From: Spirosoma sp.
GTDB lineage: Bacteria; Bacteroidota; Bacteroidia; Cytophagales; Spirosomataceae
Assembly (NCBI GenBank): GCA_025351545.1
Contig: JANXVQ010000904.1
Coordinates: forward strand, 1-21,784
Reading direction: 5' to 3'
DNA: 21,784 nucleotides
The notes below the pieces were generated by a model. The model saw only the letters and a list, made by a program, of their open reading frames with translations, ran no database searches and was not told where the DNA came from. Below, one piece after another: positions 6,268 through 15,897 of the stretch. Positions within the stretch are counted from its first letter, which is position 1; every line of letters starts with the position of its first letter. Position numbers and translations under genes: made by a program.

Positions 6268-7102
6268 CACTGCTGTGAATGTACTCTCTTTTGTTACCAA
6301 TACCGCCCGACTGCTACGGCTCGGGTTACTAGTCTTACTGTTACTTGTAGGCCCGGCCAGATTACTGGCACAGGATACCGCAACTGATAGTGGGGTCAAT
6401 ACGCCTATTCCCGACAAGCCGAATCCGCCCCGTTTAGTCAATGATTTGGTTGGTATTCTGAGCAGTACCGAGCGCGACCAATTGGAGCAAAAACTCCGCG
6501 CTTACAACGACTCAACCTCAACACAGATTATTATTGTCATTGTTAAAACCACGGAACCTTACCCCATTGGCGATTTCGCTTTTCAGGTAGGTCGTAAGTG
6601 GGGTGTCGGCCAGACCGAAAAAAACAATGGGATGGTGATTGCCTGGGCTACGCAAACGCGTAAAGTATTTATTGCGCCGGGCTACGGCCTGGAAGGAGCC
6701 ATTCCCGACGCCATTGCCAAGCGGATTATCACCAACACGATTGCTCCGGCGTTCAAACAGGAACAATATTATCAGGGTTTAGATGCGGCTACGAGCGAAA
6801 TTATCCAACGGGCCAGTGGCGAATATAAGGGCGAACCAGCAACGAGCGATAGCGACGGGGTAGGGGGATTTTTTATTATACTCATCATTGCTCTGGTTAT
6901 TATCTTCGTCATATCGCGCCGAAATCGGGGGGGTGGCAGCAACGGCAATCGGGGTGGTGGTTTCGGAGGACCGATCTTCTTCCCAACATCAACTTTCTCT
7001 GGTTGGGGTAATTCTGGTGGTGGTGGCGGAGGAGGTGGCGGTGGCTTCGGCGGCTTTGGTGGCGGTAGTTTTGGTGGTGGTGGGGCAGGTGGGGATTATT
7101 AA
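6260..7102 (+). CDS. TPM domain protein, membrane-anchored with Gly-rich tail (YgcG-like)
   Basis: The 280-residue product has a signal peptide (about 1-38, with ARLLAQ before the cleavage site) and a TPM domain (about 58-186) with VNDLVGILSSTERDQLEQKL, IIIVIVKTTEPYPIGDFAFQ, KNNGMVIAWA and IAPGYGLEG. A C-terminal membrane segment (about 203-219) and a Gly-rich tail (224-280) follow. The TPM domain should be periplasmic and the tail cytoplasmic. No ATG is available near the start. A TTG at 6260 overlaps the upstream stop codon by 8 bp and a GTG at 6275 is the alternative; both keep the signal peptide. The architecture is that of the YgcG family. The Gly-rich tail is encoded by a low-complexity GGTGGN tract (about 6939-7098) that could be prone to slippage. 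Confidence 0.9.
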   Translation: MTDTAVNVLSFVTNTARLLRLGLLVLLLLVGPARLLAQDTATDSGVNTPIPDKPNPPRLVNDLVGILSSTERDQLEQKLRAYNDSTSTQIIIVIVKTTEPYPIGDFAFQVGRKWGVGQTEKNNGMVIAWATQTRKVFIAPGYGLEGAIPDAIAKRIITNTIAPAFKQEQYYQGLDAATSEIIQRASGEYKGEPATSDSDGVGGFFIILIIALVIIFVISRRNRGGGSNGNRGGGFGGPIFFPTSTFSGWGNSGGGGGGGGGGFGGFGGGSFGGGGAGGDY

Positions 7103-7201
7103 TTCCTACCGATAAATATGGCTAACGGGCCGTTCAACGAAAAATAGACCTACGATTAATGTCGTGTGCCTGTTTTTGGCCATTTAAGCTGTCCATATCA
7201 C

Positions 7202-7919
7202 ATGTTGCCCTCTGCTGTTTGTTGCTACCTGATTTTAAACTTTATTCCACTTTGTTTATTCGCCCAAACGAATCCTGTCGTACCCAATGCGGCTCAGTCT
7301 GATGTTGTTCAACAGGATACAAGTCGTACAAAAATCGGTGAGGAAAACGCCGTAAATGAGCAAACGGCAACTGGACGTTTCTGGAAAGTACGTACGAGTC
7401 GCACAGATTCGGGCTGGGTGGCCGAAATGCAGATTCCCTGGCAAACACTACGATATGCCCGCTCGGCAGATTCTATCCCGGTTCAGTACGATGTTCAGCA
7501 CCGATCCGTCGAAGAAAGTGTCGTTTCAGTTTAATGGCGAAACCGGTCGTTATTACGATGGTCACCTGAACTACGCACGTGCTTCGCTTATTGTAGCGCC
7601 TATTCCACAGGCCGCCTTTACGTTTAATGCCGAAGCGAACGATTTCCGGGCTGTGGGCGAATACACAGGAACAATAGCACTGTATAGCGTCGAAAGTCGA
7701 ATGGCGGTGAATCCTCGGCTTCAGTTGATTAGTTTTTTTCAGCGTAATACGTACAATGAAAAAAACGCCTGGAATATTCGGCTGGCATGGGAGTTTCAGC
7801 CGCTTCCGTTTTTATACGTTGTATACAACTACGGAACCTATGCGGGCTCTGTCCGAACGACAGACCGGCAGCAGGAACAGCATATTATTGGCAAGTTGTC
7901 GTATTTGAAGCAGTTCTAA
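7202..7919 (+). pseudogene. Remnant of a CBM9/DUF5916-type outer-membrane protein gene
   Basis: Two pieces of one family are present in different frames. From the ATG at 7202, a signal peptide (LPSAVCCYLILNFIPLCLFA) leads into a short CBM9-like piece, FWKVRTSRTDSGWVAEMQIP followed by WQTLRY, and that frame stops at 7534. From about 7492 another frame reads STDPSKKVSFQFNGETGRYY, then NPRLQLISFFQRNTYNE, AWNIRLAWEFQPLPFLYVVY and the terminal KLSYLKQF, which looks like the end of the barrel domain of such proteins. Intact relatives are, from memory, around 700 residues or more, so most of the barrel is deleted and the join is out of frame. Part of the CBM9 domain also seems to be missing. The remnant ends 14 bp from the convergent gmhA. 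The family assignment is from motif memory. Confidence 0.75.
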
Positions 7920-7933
7920 ATCACCGGTAAGAT

Positions 7934-8506
7934 CTAGATGACCTGTTTCTCAATAAGGAGAATGAACAGGTGAATTATCTTGATGTGAATCTCCTGAATG
8001 CGGTCGGCATAACCAAAATGGGGTACGCGAACTTCTACATCGGCCTGACCGGCGAGTTTGCCACCATCCTTACCCGTTAGCAGCACCACCTTCATGCCTT
8101 TTTGACGAGCTGCCTCAACAGCCCGGATGACGTTGGCCGAGTTGCCGCTTGTACTTAGTCCCAGTAATACGTCGCCTTCGTTGCCTAAACCTTCGATAAA
8201 TCGCGAAAATACGAACTCATAACCATAGTCATTACTTACGCACGAAAGGTGACTAACGTCCGAAATGGCAATGGCTGCCAACGATCGTCGATGATCCCGA
8301 TAACGACCGGAAAGCTCTTCGGCAAAGTGCATGGCGTCGCAATGTGAGCCGCCATTGCCACAGGAAATGATCTTACGGCCATTTTTGAGCGCATCGGCCA
8401 TAAGCACAGCCGCCTGCTCAATAGCTGAAAGATTGTCTGGATGGCTAAGGAAGGTATCTAAAACGGATTGAGCTTCGGTCAGCTCCTGACGAATGATATC
8501 AAGCAT
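7934..8506 (-). CDS. gmhA: Phosphoheptose isomerase
   Basis: GmhA converts sedoheptulose 7-phosphate to D-glycero-D-manno-heptose 7-phosphate, the first step of heptose synthesis for lipopolysaccharide or other glycans, in the cytoplasm. The 190-residue SIS-fold protein closely follows the E. coli enzyme: [20 protein letters not shown] (49-68, with active-site H60 and E64), [52 protein letters not shown] and [19 protein letters not shown]. The ATG at 8506 matches the family start; an in-frame TTG at 8518 would add four residues. No other heptose genes are in the window. It is followed on the same strand by nothing and faces the decayed gene across 14 bp. Confidence 0.95.
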   Translation of the reverse strand: MLDIIRQELTEAQSVLDTFLSHPDNLSAIEQAAVLMADALKNGRKIISCGNGGSHCDAMHFAEELSGRYRDHRRSLAAIAISDVSHLSCVSNDYGYEFVFSRFIEGLGNEGDVLLGLSTSGNSANVIRAVEAARQKGMKVVLLTGKDGGKLAGQADVEVRVPHFGYADRIQEIHIKIIHLFILLIEKQVI

Positions 8507-8614
8507 AAAACGTAACAAGTCGTAAGGGGCGTAAAGGTCGTTAGGAAAAGCGAGTGTGCAAACTTACGTGTTCATGCAAGCAGCCATGTGCCGGGTTTAC
8601 GCTTATTGGTTAAT

Positions 8615-10408
8615 TTAAAATACCCAGTTCCGATAAGCCAGATTCCAACGAAGTGCAAAACTAGCTACCTGATTTGTATAACTGTCTGGCCGGTATTGAC
8701 TATCCTGATAACGGTAGAGGTAGCGGGCTTCCAGAAATACGTTGTGCCGAATCATGTATGACGCACGCAGATCAGCGTAGGTAACGACCGTTTTGCGACC
8801 TTGCCCGATAAAATTGTCTTCGTCACGAAAACGGTAGGTGTAATCTTTTAAAATGTTACCGCCATAGTTGATCGTAGGATCTGGGTCAGTACCATACATC
8901 ATCACGCCAAAAATGCCATTGGCCGACAGTCGCTTCCGCTGATACCGAACAATGCTCAGGCCTTCCATAAAATTCCCGCCCAATGGATGGGCTAAGGGCT
9001 GGCTGTAGTGGGCATAATTAGTTTGACCCGACGTGACTGTTGGCGATGCTTCGTGCGAATAGGTATACGGGCGGGCAAGATTGAATTCAGCCTGCAAATC
9101 AAGGTTTGGCACATTGAAGGCATCAATGTATTTACCGCCGAGTTGGATGGCAAACTTATTGGTCCAATCCCCTTTTCCAGCCAGCAATGCTTTTAAACGG
9201 AATTCATCTAACATAACCTGTGTATAAACCAGAAAATGTGAGAGGAAATTAGCCTTGAAGTCAATCCCGATAAACGCATTATCGCTACTACCTAAACTGG
9301 ATTCAACGTAGCGGTACAAAATAATTGGATTCAGATAACTTAGGTCCAGACGGTCTCGGCTAAACACTTCGGCCTCAAACACGCCCAGATTCATGTGATC
9401 ATTAATATTGATGCTTAAGTGGTGTATCGCAGCAAACTTTGGAGGAATAAATTGACTATCCTGCGATCTGGGAGCCTGCGTATTTTGCAAGAAAGTAAAG
9501 AGATTTGTATACTGGATTCGACGTCCTAATCGGGTCGATAATTTCAGAAACAGGTAGGGCGGACTATTATCCGAGAGGAACAACGACCGGAATCCATTAC
9601 CAAAGAAATTGCGGTCATGGCCAAATTGCACATTAATAACTTTCAGCGTATTGAAGGTGATGTATCCGCGAGCCGACAAAAAATCGGCACCGGTAGTACG
9701 GTAAGGTTTAACAAAGCCTTCGCCCGGAGCCGTAACTTGTGTTGTACCAGGTGAATTGTCTGTTTGACCATATGTTTGACCATATCGCTGAATGTACTGA
9801 GGATATAGGGCCTGGTTGTCAGAAAAAAATGTGTAGAAACCCAATTTACGGCCAATTGTGCCTCGTATTTCCAGCCCTCGGGTGTTTACAAACAGCGGTT
9901 GGTTGGCATTGGATGAAGCACCCGTTTGGTTGGATGCACTTTCGGCGCCAAAGCCAAAATAAAAGACAGGATTCACATGCAAATCGACATCTGGCGTCTG
10001 CAAGTTGTAGAAGTCTGCCTTTTTGTGAAAGAAATGCTTTAGAAATGGTTGGCGACTGTCACCAACTGCGGCTGGCGGACTTAAGTGTCTGGTAAACGGG
10101 TCGGGGCGAAGCGAATCACGCGGAGCTAACCATTCCCAACTATCATCCTTCAGATAATTAAAATTAAAATAATCTGAGTCTGAAAAATCCCGATTAGGAT
10201 GAGCCGCTACACTGTCAACTAATTGAATGATACTCTGACGGTTGTAGGGTTTTACGGAACTGTGAAAACCCTCGGCCCATTTATTCTGGCGAATTTCCAG
10301 CCTGTCGATAAGGTGGTAATAATCGGCGTTAAGCGGCACAAACGGGCTTTGCGCCCGAACCGCTAACGAAAGAAACAGAAAACAGAAAACGAAAACGTTG
10401 ATACGCAT
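8615..10408 (-). CDS. Wzi/RemB-like outer-membrane beta-barrel protein
   Basis: The 597-residue product begins with a signal peptide (cleavage near AVRAQ, residues 16-20). A long stretch of amphipathic beta strands follows, and the protein ends in an aromatic residue (NLAYRNWVF), typical of outer-membrane barrels. The block VQFGHDRNFFGNGFRSLFLS, then DNSPPYLFLKLSTRLGRRIQ and YTNLFTFLQ, is the conserved part I associate with Wzi-type capsule assembly proteins and with the Flavobacterium gliding protein RemB. I cannot separate these two labels from sequence alone. The likely role is at the cell surface, in capsule attachment or surface motility. The ATG at 10408 is clear. gmhA follows 108 bp later on the same strand, so a shared transcript and a common role in surface polysaccharide are possible. 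It is divergent from upp. Confidence 0.8.
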   Translation of the reverse strand: MRINVFVFCFLFLSLAVRAQSPFVPLNADYYHLIDRLEIRQNKWAEGFHSSVKPYNRQSIIQLVDSVAAHPNRDFSDSDYFNFNYLKDDSWEWLAPRDSLRPDPFTRHLSPPAAVGDSRQPFLKHFFHKKADFYNLQTPDVDLHVNPVFYFGFGAESASNQTGASSNANQPLFVNTRGLEIRGTIGRKLGFYTFFSDNQALYPQYIQRYGQTYGQTDNSPGTTQVTAPGEGFVKPYRTTGADFLSARGYITFNTLKVINVQFGHDRNFFGNGFRSLFLSDNSPPYLFLKLSTRLGRRIQYTNLFTFLQNTQAPRSQDSQFIPPKFAAIHHLSININDHMNLGVFEAEVFSRDRLDLSYLNPIILYRYVESSLGSSDNAFIGIDFKANFLSHFLVYTQVMLDEFRLKALLAGKGDWTNKFAIQLGGKYIDAFNVPNLDLQAEFNLARPYTYSHEASPTVTSGQTNYAHYSQPLAHPLGGNFMEGLSIVRYQRKRLSANGIFGVMMYGTDPDPTINYGGNILKDYTYRFRDEDNFIGQGRKTVVTYADLRASYMIRHNVFLEARYLYRYQDSQYRPDSYTNQVASFALRWNLAYRNWVF

Positions 10409-10542
10409 GTAACTTACTGACTGTCGGACCTATTATGCCTTTTTTTACGGCTTTCCAGTCCATATGAGCCGTTTAAATTAGACAATTGGTTTGGATATAC
10501 GCCAACCTTGCGGCTAAATTACAGCGAAAGAAGATACAAGCT

Positions 10543-11190
10543 ATGTTTGTTTTTACGCAGCAGCCTTCATTGGCCAACCAATACATTGCCGAATTACGTG
10601 ATGTGTCTATTCAGCAGGATCGGCTGCGGTTTCGGCGAAATCTGGAACGACTCGGTGAGTTGATGGCATACGAAATCTCGAAAACGTTGTCGTACCATAC
10701 TATAGCTGTACAAACGCCCCTCGGTATCTCTAATACACAAGTTCTTCGTACACAGCCTGTTTTAGCCACTATTATGCGAGCGGGATTGCCATTTCATCAG
10801 GGGTTTTCCAACTATTTTGATCAGGCAGAAAATGCATTTGCCGGTGCTTATAGAGGATCCAGCCTGAGTGGAAATGATGAATTTGAGATTGCAATGGACT
10901 ACATTGTGAGCCCCGATTTAAGCGGTAAAACGCTTATTCTTTGCGACCCGATGCTGGCCACGGGCCGTTCGCTCGAAAAAGTTTATCATGCGCTGCTACG
11001 GTACGGAATTCCCGCCCAAACGCACATAGCCGCTATCATAGCCAGCCCCGAAGGAGTTCGTTACGTACAGGAGCAATTACCCCAATGCCATCTTTGGCTG
11101 GGCGCTATTGACGACCATCTAAATGAGCATTTTTATATTGTTCCCGGTTTGGGCGACTCGGGTGATCTGGCCTATGGAGAAAAAGTATAG
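10543..11190 (+). CDS. upp: Uracil phosphoribosyltransferase
   Basis: Upp makes UMP from uracil and PRPP in pyrimidine salvage, in the cytoplasm. The 215-residue product carries the family's RFRRNLERLGELMAYEIS block, RAGLPFHQGFSNYF, the PRPP-binding loop TLILCDPMLATGRS (130-143) and the uracil-binding end PGLGDSGDLAYGEKV (201-215). The ATG at 10543 gives the normal start. An in-frame TTG at 10486 would add 19 residues that do not look like the family. It is a single-gene unit facing lolA, with a bidirectional terminator overlapping its stop codon. Confidence 0.95.
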   Translation: MFVFTQQPSLANQYIAELRDVSIQQDRLRFRRNLERLGELMAYEISKTLSYHTIAVQTPLGISNTQVLRTQPVLATIMRAGLPFHQGFSNYFDQAENAFAGAYRGSSLSGNDEFEIAMDYIVSPDLSGKTLILCDPMLATGRSLEKVYHALLRYGIPAQTHIAAIIASPEGVRYVQEQLPQCHLWLGAIDDHLNEHFYIVPGLGDSGDLAYGEKV

Positions 11191-11220
11191 AATACCATAA
11201 TATGTATGGCCTATACTTTT
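11181..11220. terminator. Bidirectional terminator between upp and lolA
   Basis: The arms AAAAGTATAG (11181-11190) and CTATACTTTT (11211-11220) pair over 10 bp. An inner CCATA/TATGG stem extends the structure. A run before it and T run after it allow termination in both directions. The left arm includes the upp stop codon. Confidence 0.75.
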
Positions 11221-11241
11221 ATCCGGCATCCATATTACACG

Positions 11242-11883
11242 TTATCGCAGATCGACTACCTCAACCCCGGAGTACTTCGATTTGTCGAAGAGAAAAAAGG
11301 AATCCGGCACATTTACGTTAGGCGTAAATTTGGTGATAGTGTACGATGTCTGCTTACCATCTTTATTAACAATTAGCCAGTTTCGAATCGACTTGTCGGT
11401 TTTGTCAACTGAGATTTGCACCGTTTTAATCGCGCTTTTGGGGCGGTTAGAGATCAATTCAATTACTTCAAGTGCACGACCTCCCTGCTTTTGTTCTTTC
11501 AGGAAATGATAATCGAAACCACGCTTATAAATAGTATAAATCTGCGTTGGATTCAATTCGTTATTGGCGCTGGCGTCGTAGTCCTGCACGTTTACTTCAT
11601 TCGATTCTTTGATGTACGTAGACATCGTTTTACCATCCGTAAATACTTCCTGCCCACCCAGCAGCAATCGAAATTTCTCGTTTTTTACGGTTAGGTCACC
11701 TTTGTACGACTCCTTTGCACCGGCATCCAGGCTGGCAAATGTGAAAGATGCCTGATACGATTTTAGTGACTTGTATCGTTTACTCATCGCGTCCAAAATA
11801 CCCTGCGCCCGTTTGTCTTTCTGGGCAAAAGCAGGCAGCGTCATTGCAAACGCCAAAATTAGCATCCAAACAATTTTCTTCAT
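11242..11883 (-). CDS. LolA-like outer-membrane lipoprotein carrier protein
   Basis: The 213-residue product has a signal peptide (1-20, cleaved at AFA|Q) and a LolA-type fold: QGILDAMSKRYKSLKSYQAS, FTFASLDAGAKESYKGDLTV, KNEKFRLLLGGQEVFTDGKT and the C-terminal VNVPDSFFLFDKSKYSGVEV. LolA-family proteins carry lipoproteins across the periplasm to the outer membrane. Bacteroidota members are divergent, so I give no firm symbol. It lies 119 bp after ftsK on the same strand, a pairing I recognise from other Bacteroidota. The start is a clear ATG. Confidence 0.88.
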   Translation of the reverse strand: MKKIVWMLILAFAMTLPAFAQKDKRAQGILDAMSKRYKSLKSYQASFTFASLDAGAKESYKGDLTVKNEKFRLLLGGQEVFTDGKTMSTYIKESNEVNVQDYDASANNELNPTQIYTIYKRGFDYHFLKEQKQGGRALEVIELISNRPKSAIKTVQISVDKTDKSIRNWLIVNKDGKQTSYTITKFTPNVNVPDSFFLFDKSKYSGVEVVDLR

Positions 11884-12002
11884 TACTATTGACTTATTAT
11901 TCGTCTATTCAGGCTATCAAATTAAACCTGCTATGTAGTTCTTAGACGAGAAAGTAAGGGGAAAAGTTTAATTTTTAATTAATCGACCTTACCGATTACG
12001 GG

Positions 12003-14582
12003 TTACTCACCTTTCAAACGTTTCAGTATTTCTTCCAACGCCTGTAAATCCTGCACAAGCACATCTCGGGCTTTGCTTCCCTCAAACGACCCGACAATTC
12101 GGGCAGCCTCCAGTTGATCAATTAATCGCCCGGCGCGGTTGTAGCCAAGTTTGAGTTTACGCTGAATCAACGATGTGCTGCCTTGCTGATGAATAACAAT
12201 AAGCCGGGCTGCTTCATCGAACATAGGATCTCGGTTGGCCATATCGACATCTTTATCGTCGCTCTGTCCACCATCGTCGCCTACAAATTCAGGCAAAACA
12301 TAGGCGTCGTCATAACCGCGTTGATTGCCGATAAACTCGCAGATGTCTTCGATCTCATTGGTATCAACAAACGGGCATTGTAACCGGATAATGTCGGAAT
12401 TGGACGACAGCAGCATGTCTCCCATGCCAACCAGTTGTTCAGCACCACCCGTGTCCAGAATTGTCCTGGAGTCAATTTTAGACGTTACTTTAAACGATAA
12501 TCGCGCCGGAAAATTGGCCTTGATCAACCCCGTAATAACGTTTACAGATGGCCGCTGAGTAGCCACAACCAGGTGAATGCCAATGGCTCGCGCTAACTGG
12601 GCCAGCCGGGCAATTGGCTGTTCTACTTCCTTTCCTGCCGTCATCATTAAGTCGGCCAGCTCATCAATAATCAGTACGATATAGGGTAAAAAGCGATGGC
12701 CTTTTTCAGGGCTGAGCTTTCTTTTTACAAACTTTGCGTTATATTCTTTCAGGTTCCGACAACCAGCATCTTTGAGCAGGTTGTAGCGGTTATCCATCTC
12801 GATACACAGCGAGTTAAGCGTGTTGACCACTTTCTTCGTGTCCGTAATAATTGGCTCTTCGGCGTCTGGCAGTTTCGCCAAGAAATGCCGCTCTAATTTG
12901 TTGAACAGCGTTAGTTCCACCTTTTTAGGATCAACTAACACGAGTTTGAGTTGCGAAGGGTGTTTTTTGTAAATAAGTGATGTAAGTAACACATTCAGCC
13001 CGACAGACTTACCCTGACCTGTTGCTCCGGCCATGAGTAAATGCGGCATCTTGGCTAAATCGGCCACGTAAATTTCGTTCGATATCGTTTTACCTAAAAC
13101 GATGGGCAGATCAAACTTGCTATTGTTGAAAATGTCGCTTGTAATTACCGAGCGCATCGAAACCATTTCGCGGTTTTTATTTGGCACCTCGATGCCAATA
13201 GTTCCCATGCCGGGCATTGGGGCAATAATGCGGATACCAAGTGCCGATAAGCTCAGCGCGATGTCATCTTCAAGGCTCTTGATTTTGGAAATCCGAACAC
13301 CCTTTGCCGGTATAATTTCGTAGAGCGTAACGGTTGGCCCGATAGATGCCTGGATGGAGTCGATTTCGATACCGAAGTTGCGCAGCGTATTTTCAATCTT
13401 CTCTTTGTTCGCCGTCAATTCATCATCCGAAACCTGAGCTTTACGGCTGTTTGGATAGTCGGTCAGCAGGGTCGGGATTGGATATTGATATTGTGGTAAA
13501 TCGAGCGTTGAGTCATACAAACCATGAGTAGCCACTAGATCATCCTCTTCGAATGGATCTGGCTCAAACGTTGGGGCAGGCGTTGCACTAAGCTCTCCTA
13601 CATCGGCTGAATTGTCTGTTACGGATTCGCGATTCTTAATTATAAGCTTAACACCGGTTGTCTGGGCAATAACATCTGGTAATGCTGTTTCTGCTTCAAT
13701 CGGATCAGTTACCTCTTTGGTTACAAATGTATTAACCGGCTGAGTACGTGTTGCTGCCGGTTCTGTTTCTGACGCGTCTGGTGGGTCTGTTTCGTCATTT
13801 TCCTCTTCTGGCTCGAATTCGCTTTCTGCATAGGTTTGAAGTGGATTCGTGGAGCGACTTTTATATCCGGGTGCTTTGGGGAGGGAGAAACTTGGTAGTT
13901 TGATATTCCGAACATCGAAAAAATAAACAACAAAGCAGAAAAGCAGAAAAGCAATAAAGGCCAGATTACCCCATCCAAACAGACTGTATAATGCCAGATT
14001 GGTTTCGTAACCAATGCCACCGCACCACACGCTGGCGGTTTCGGCAGACTTCGTAACGAGCACGATATAACCCAGCATGAGACTACACCAAACTGCCGCA
14101 AATAGTAAGGCTGTAGTCGCCCGGCTCAACGGTATTAATTCACTTCCAAATGTTAATTTATAGCCCGACAAAAATACAATAACCGGTAAGGCCAGCGCGC
14201 CCACACCAAACCAACGGAAAACAAACGCCTGAGCTACATACGCCCCCACCAGACCGACCCAGTTGCGGGTTTCGATCCCAGCTTCGGCCAATGGCTCCGA
14301 AAAAGCGGCTCCTACTACACTCTGATCGGCCGGGCCGTTCAGGAGATAGGATATGAAGGCAACCATCAACCCTACAGCCAGGCCCATCAACAACACACCT
14401 AACGTTAGGATTGAGCGTTGGTCGGTAAGCCAGCGGTCGAGTGCGGCCCCCCAGTTAAATGAATGTGTTTTAGAACGGCCGGCCGGAGAGCTACCATCGC
14501 GGTTTATGCGCGGACGGGGTTCAGTGCGGTCAGCCGGTCTTCGGATTGTATTTTGACGGGGCGATGTGGTTGGTTGTGCCAT
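12003..14582 (-). CDS. ftsK: DNA translocase FtsK/SpoIIIE family
   Basis: FtsK is a membrane-anchored ATP-driven DNA pump that clears chromosomes from the division septum and helps dimer resolution. The 859-residue product has about four or five N-terminal membrane segments (roughly 55-225) and an acidic, Thr/Pro-rich linker (about 245-365). The motor carries Walker A GATGQGKS (519-526), the block LVLVDPKKVELTLFNKLERH, Walker B IVLIIDELADLM (635-646, with D640/E641) and HLVVATQRPSVNVITGLIKA. A C-terminal winged-helix gamma domain (about 785-845) contains QRKLKLGYNRAGRLIDQLEA. The ATG at 14582 gives MAQPTTSPRQN; an in-frame GTG at 14621 would add 13 residues. The gamma domain implies recognition of KOPS-like polar motifs, though the motif itself cannot be read here. 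It is followed by lolA on the same strand. Confidence 0.95.
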   Translation of the reverse strand: MAQPTTSPRQNTIRRPADRTEPRPRINRDGSSPAGRSKTHSFNWGAALDRWLTDQRSILTLGVLLMGLAVGLMVAFISYLLNGPADQSVVGAAFSEPLAEAGIETRNWVGLVGAYVAQAFVFRWFGVGALALPVIVFLSGYKLTFGSELIPLSRATTALLFAAVWCSLMLGYIVLVTKSAETASVWCGGIGYETNLALYSLFGWGNLAFIAFLLFCFVVYFFDVRNIKLPSFSLPKAPGYKSRSTNPLQTYAESEFEPEEENDETDPPDASETEPAATRTQPVNTFVTKEVTDPIEAETALPDVIAQTTGVKLIIKNRESVTDNSADVGELSATPAPTFEPDPFEEDDLVATHGLYDSTLDLPQYQYPIPTLLTDYPNSRKAQVSDDELTANKEKIENTLRNFGIEIDSIQASIGPTVTLYEIIPAKGVRISKIKSLEDDIALSLSALGIRIIAPMPGMGTIGIEVPNKNREMVSMRSVITSDIFNNSKFDLPIVLGKTISNEIYVADLAKMPHLLMAGATGQGKSVGLNVLLTSLIYKKHPSQLKLVLVDPKKVELTLFNKLERHFLAKLPDAEEPIITDTKKVVNTLNSLCIEMDNRYNLLKDAGCRNLKEYNAKFVKRKLSPEKGHRFLPYIVLIIDELADLMMTAGKEVEQPIARLAQLARAIGIHLVVATQRPSVNVITGLIKANFPARLSFKVTSKIDSRTILDTGGAEQLVGMGDMLLSSNSDIIRLQCPFVDTNEIEDICEFIGNQRGYDDAYVLPEFVGDDGGQSDDKDVDMANRDPMFDEAARLIVIHQQGSTSLIQRKLKLGYNRAGRLIDQLEAARIVGSFEGSKARDVLVQDLQALEEILKRLKGE

Positions 14583-14760
14583 GCGTTGGGTTAGGGCGGT
14601 AGCGACAGGTAAATTTCCCACTTTTTAACGAGAAACCACGATAGGCAGGGGTATAGAAACGCAAAATTTTACCGAACAGAAAATCTGTATCCAGACACTC
14701 TATACTGATAGGTTTTTTGGTGCAACTATGGTCCTACGGGCAAAGTAGGTTCCTTCCTAT

Positions 14761-15810
14761 TTACATATCTCTTAGCAAGGCCTTATTGATTCGCTTGGCC
14801 AGGCCAGGCCCTTCGTAAATAAAACTAGTATAAACCTGAACCAAGCTGGCACCGGCACGGAGTTTCTCCTGGGCATCCTCGGGCGAAGCGATACCGCCAA
14901 CGCCGATAATTGGAAAAGCTCCGCCAGATTGTTGATGCAAATAGCGAATCACCTCGGTAGCCCGCTCACGCAGGGGCAGACCGCTAACACCACCAGCTCC
15001 CATCTGCGAAACAGCTGCCGAATTGGTTGTCAGTCCATCGCGGCTAGTAGTTGTGTTGGTCGCAATGATACCCGCAATGCCTGTTTCTGCAACAATGCTA
15101 ATAATGTCGTCTAACTGACCATTCGTTAGATCGGGCGCAATTTTTAAAAGAACTGGTTTGGGAGACGGGTGCTGACGATTTTCCTGCTGGAGCGCTGTCA
15201 ATAATCGCGTAAGTGGTTCCCGTTCCTGTAAATCCCGTAAACCAGGCGTATTGGGTGAACTGACATTGACCACGAAATAATCGACTGCATCAAACAACTC
15301 GCGGAAACTGATCAAGTAGTCATTGAGGGCGTTTTCGTTGGGCGTGTCTTTGTTCTTACCAATATTTCCTCCAACAATTACGTGCCGTCCGCCCCGATTT
15401 TTAGCAAAGTGACGAAGTCGCTCGGTTGCCGGACCGACACCTTTATTGTTGAATCCCATCCGATTTATTAAGCCTCCATCGTCTTTTAAACGGAACAGGC
15501 GCGGGCGCGGGTTACCCGGTTGTGGGCGGGGTGTTACCGTACCAATCTCAACGAAGCCAAACCCCAGATCGCTTAATTCACTAATCAGTTCGGCGTTTTT
15601 GTCGAACCCGGCGGCAATACCTATCGGATTAGGAAACGTTAGCCCGAACACTGTGCGGGCTAAACGTTTATCGTCTACAACATACAGTTTTCGGCAAATT
15701 GCGGATACACCAGGAATCGACAAAACCAGTTGCAGGAGTCGCGTAACGGTATGATGGATTGTTTCAGCGTCGAAACGGAACAGTATTGGTAGGATAATTC
15801 GCTTGTACAT
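14761..15810 (-). CDS. pyrD: Dihydroorotate dehydrogenase (quinone), class 2
   Basis: PyrD oxidises dihydroorotate to orotate and passes electrons to membrane quinone in pyrimidine synthesis. The 349-residue product has the N-terminal helical membrane-association region of class 2 enzymes (about 1-45) and FMN-barrel motifs: [13 protein letters not shown] (62-74), [45 protein letters not shown] (181-195, catalytic S185), [20 protein letters not shown] and [11 protein letters not shown]. The catalytic Ser and the N-terminal extension both mark class 2. It lies 87 bp downstream of cysM on the same strand and 178 bp upstream of ftsK, so one transcript is possible but not shown. Confidence 0.96.
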   Translation of the reverse strand: MYKRIILPILFRFDAETIHHTVTRLLQLVLSIPGVSAICRKLYVVDDKRLARTVFGLTFPNPIGIAAGFDKNAELISELSDLGFGFVEIGTVTPRPQPGNPRPRLFRLKDDGGLINRMGFNNKGVGPATERLRHFAKNRGGRHVIVGGNIGKNKDTPNENALNDYLISFRELFDAVDYFVVNVSSPNTPGLRDLQEREPLTRLLTALQQENRQHPSPKPVLLKIAPDLTNGQLDDIISIVAETGIAGIIATNTTTSRDGLTTNSAAVSQMGAGGVSGLPLRERATEVIRYLHQQSGGAFPIIGVGGIASPEDAQEKLRAGASLVQVYTSFIYEGPGLAKRINKALLRDM

Positions 15811-15897
15811 AAACGCAAAGATAACGCAGTACGGGCGCCCAGACGTGTGCTACGGTATCTTTCTGATTTTTCCCGACCACGACAGTGTATACATTGT

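Noticed and set aside
6939..7098. GGTGGN-rich tract as a possible regulatory or CRISPR-like repeat
   Set aside because: It encodes the Gly-rich tail typical of YgcG-like proteins and has no spacer structure.
9762..9786. Short direct repeat TTTGACCATATG in the Wzi/RemB-like gene
   Set aside because: It encodes a repeated YGQT pair within a normal coding frame. Two copies are too few to call a repeat array.
9739..10095. 118-codon plus-strand frame
   Set aside because: It lies fully opposite the Wzi/RemB-like gene, which has a signal peptide and family blocks; the frame has none.
13721..14101. 126-codon minus-strand frame
   Set aside because: It is a shifted reading of ftsK across its membrane region and acidic linker.
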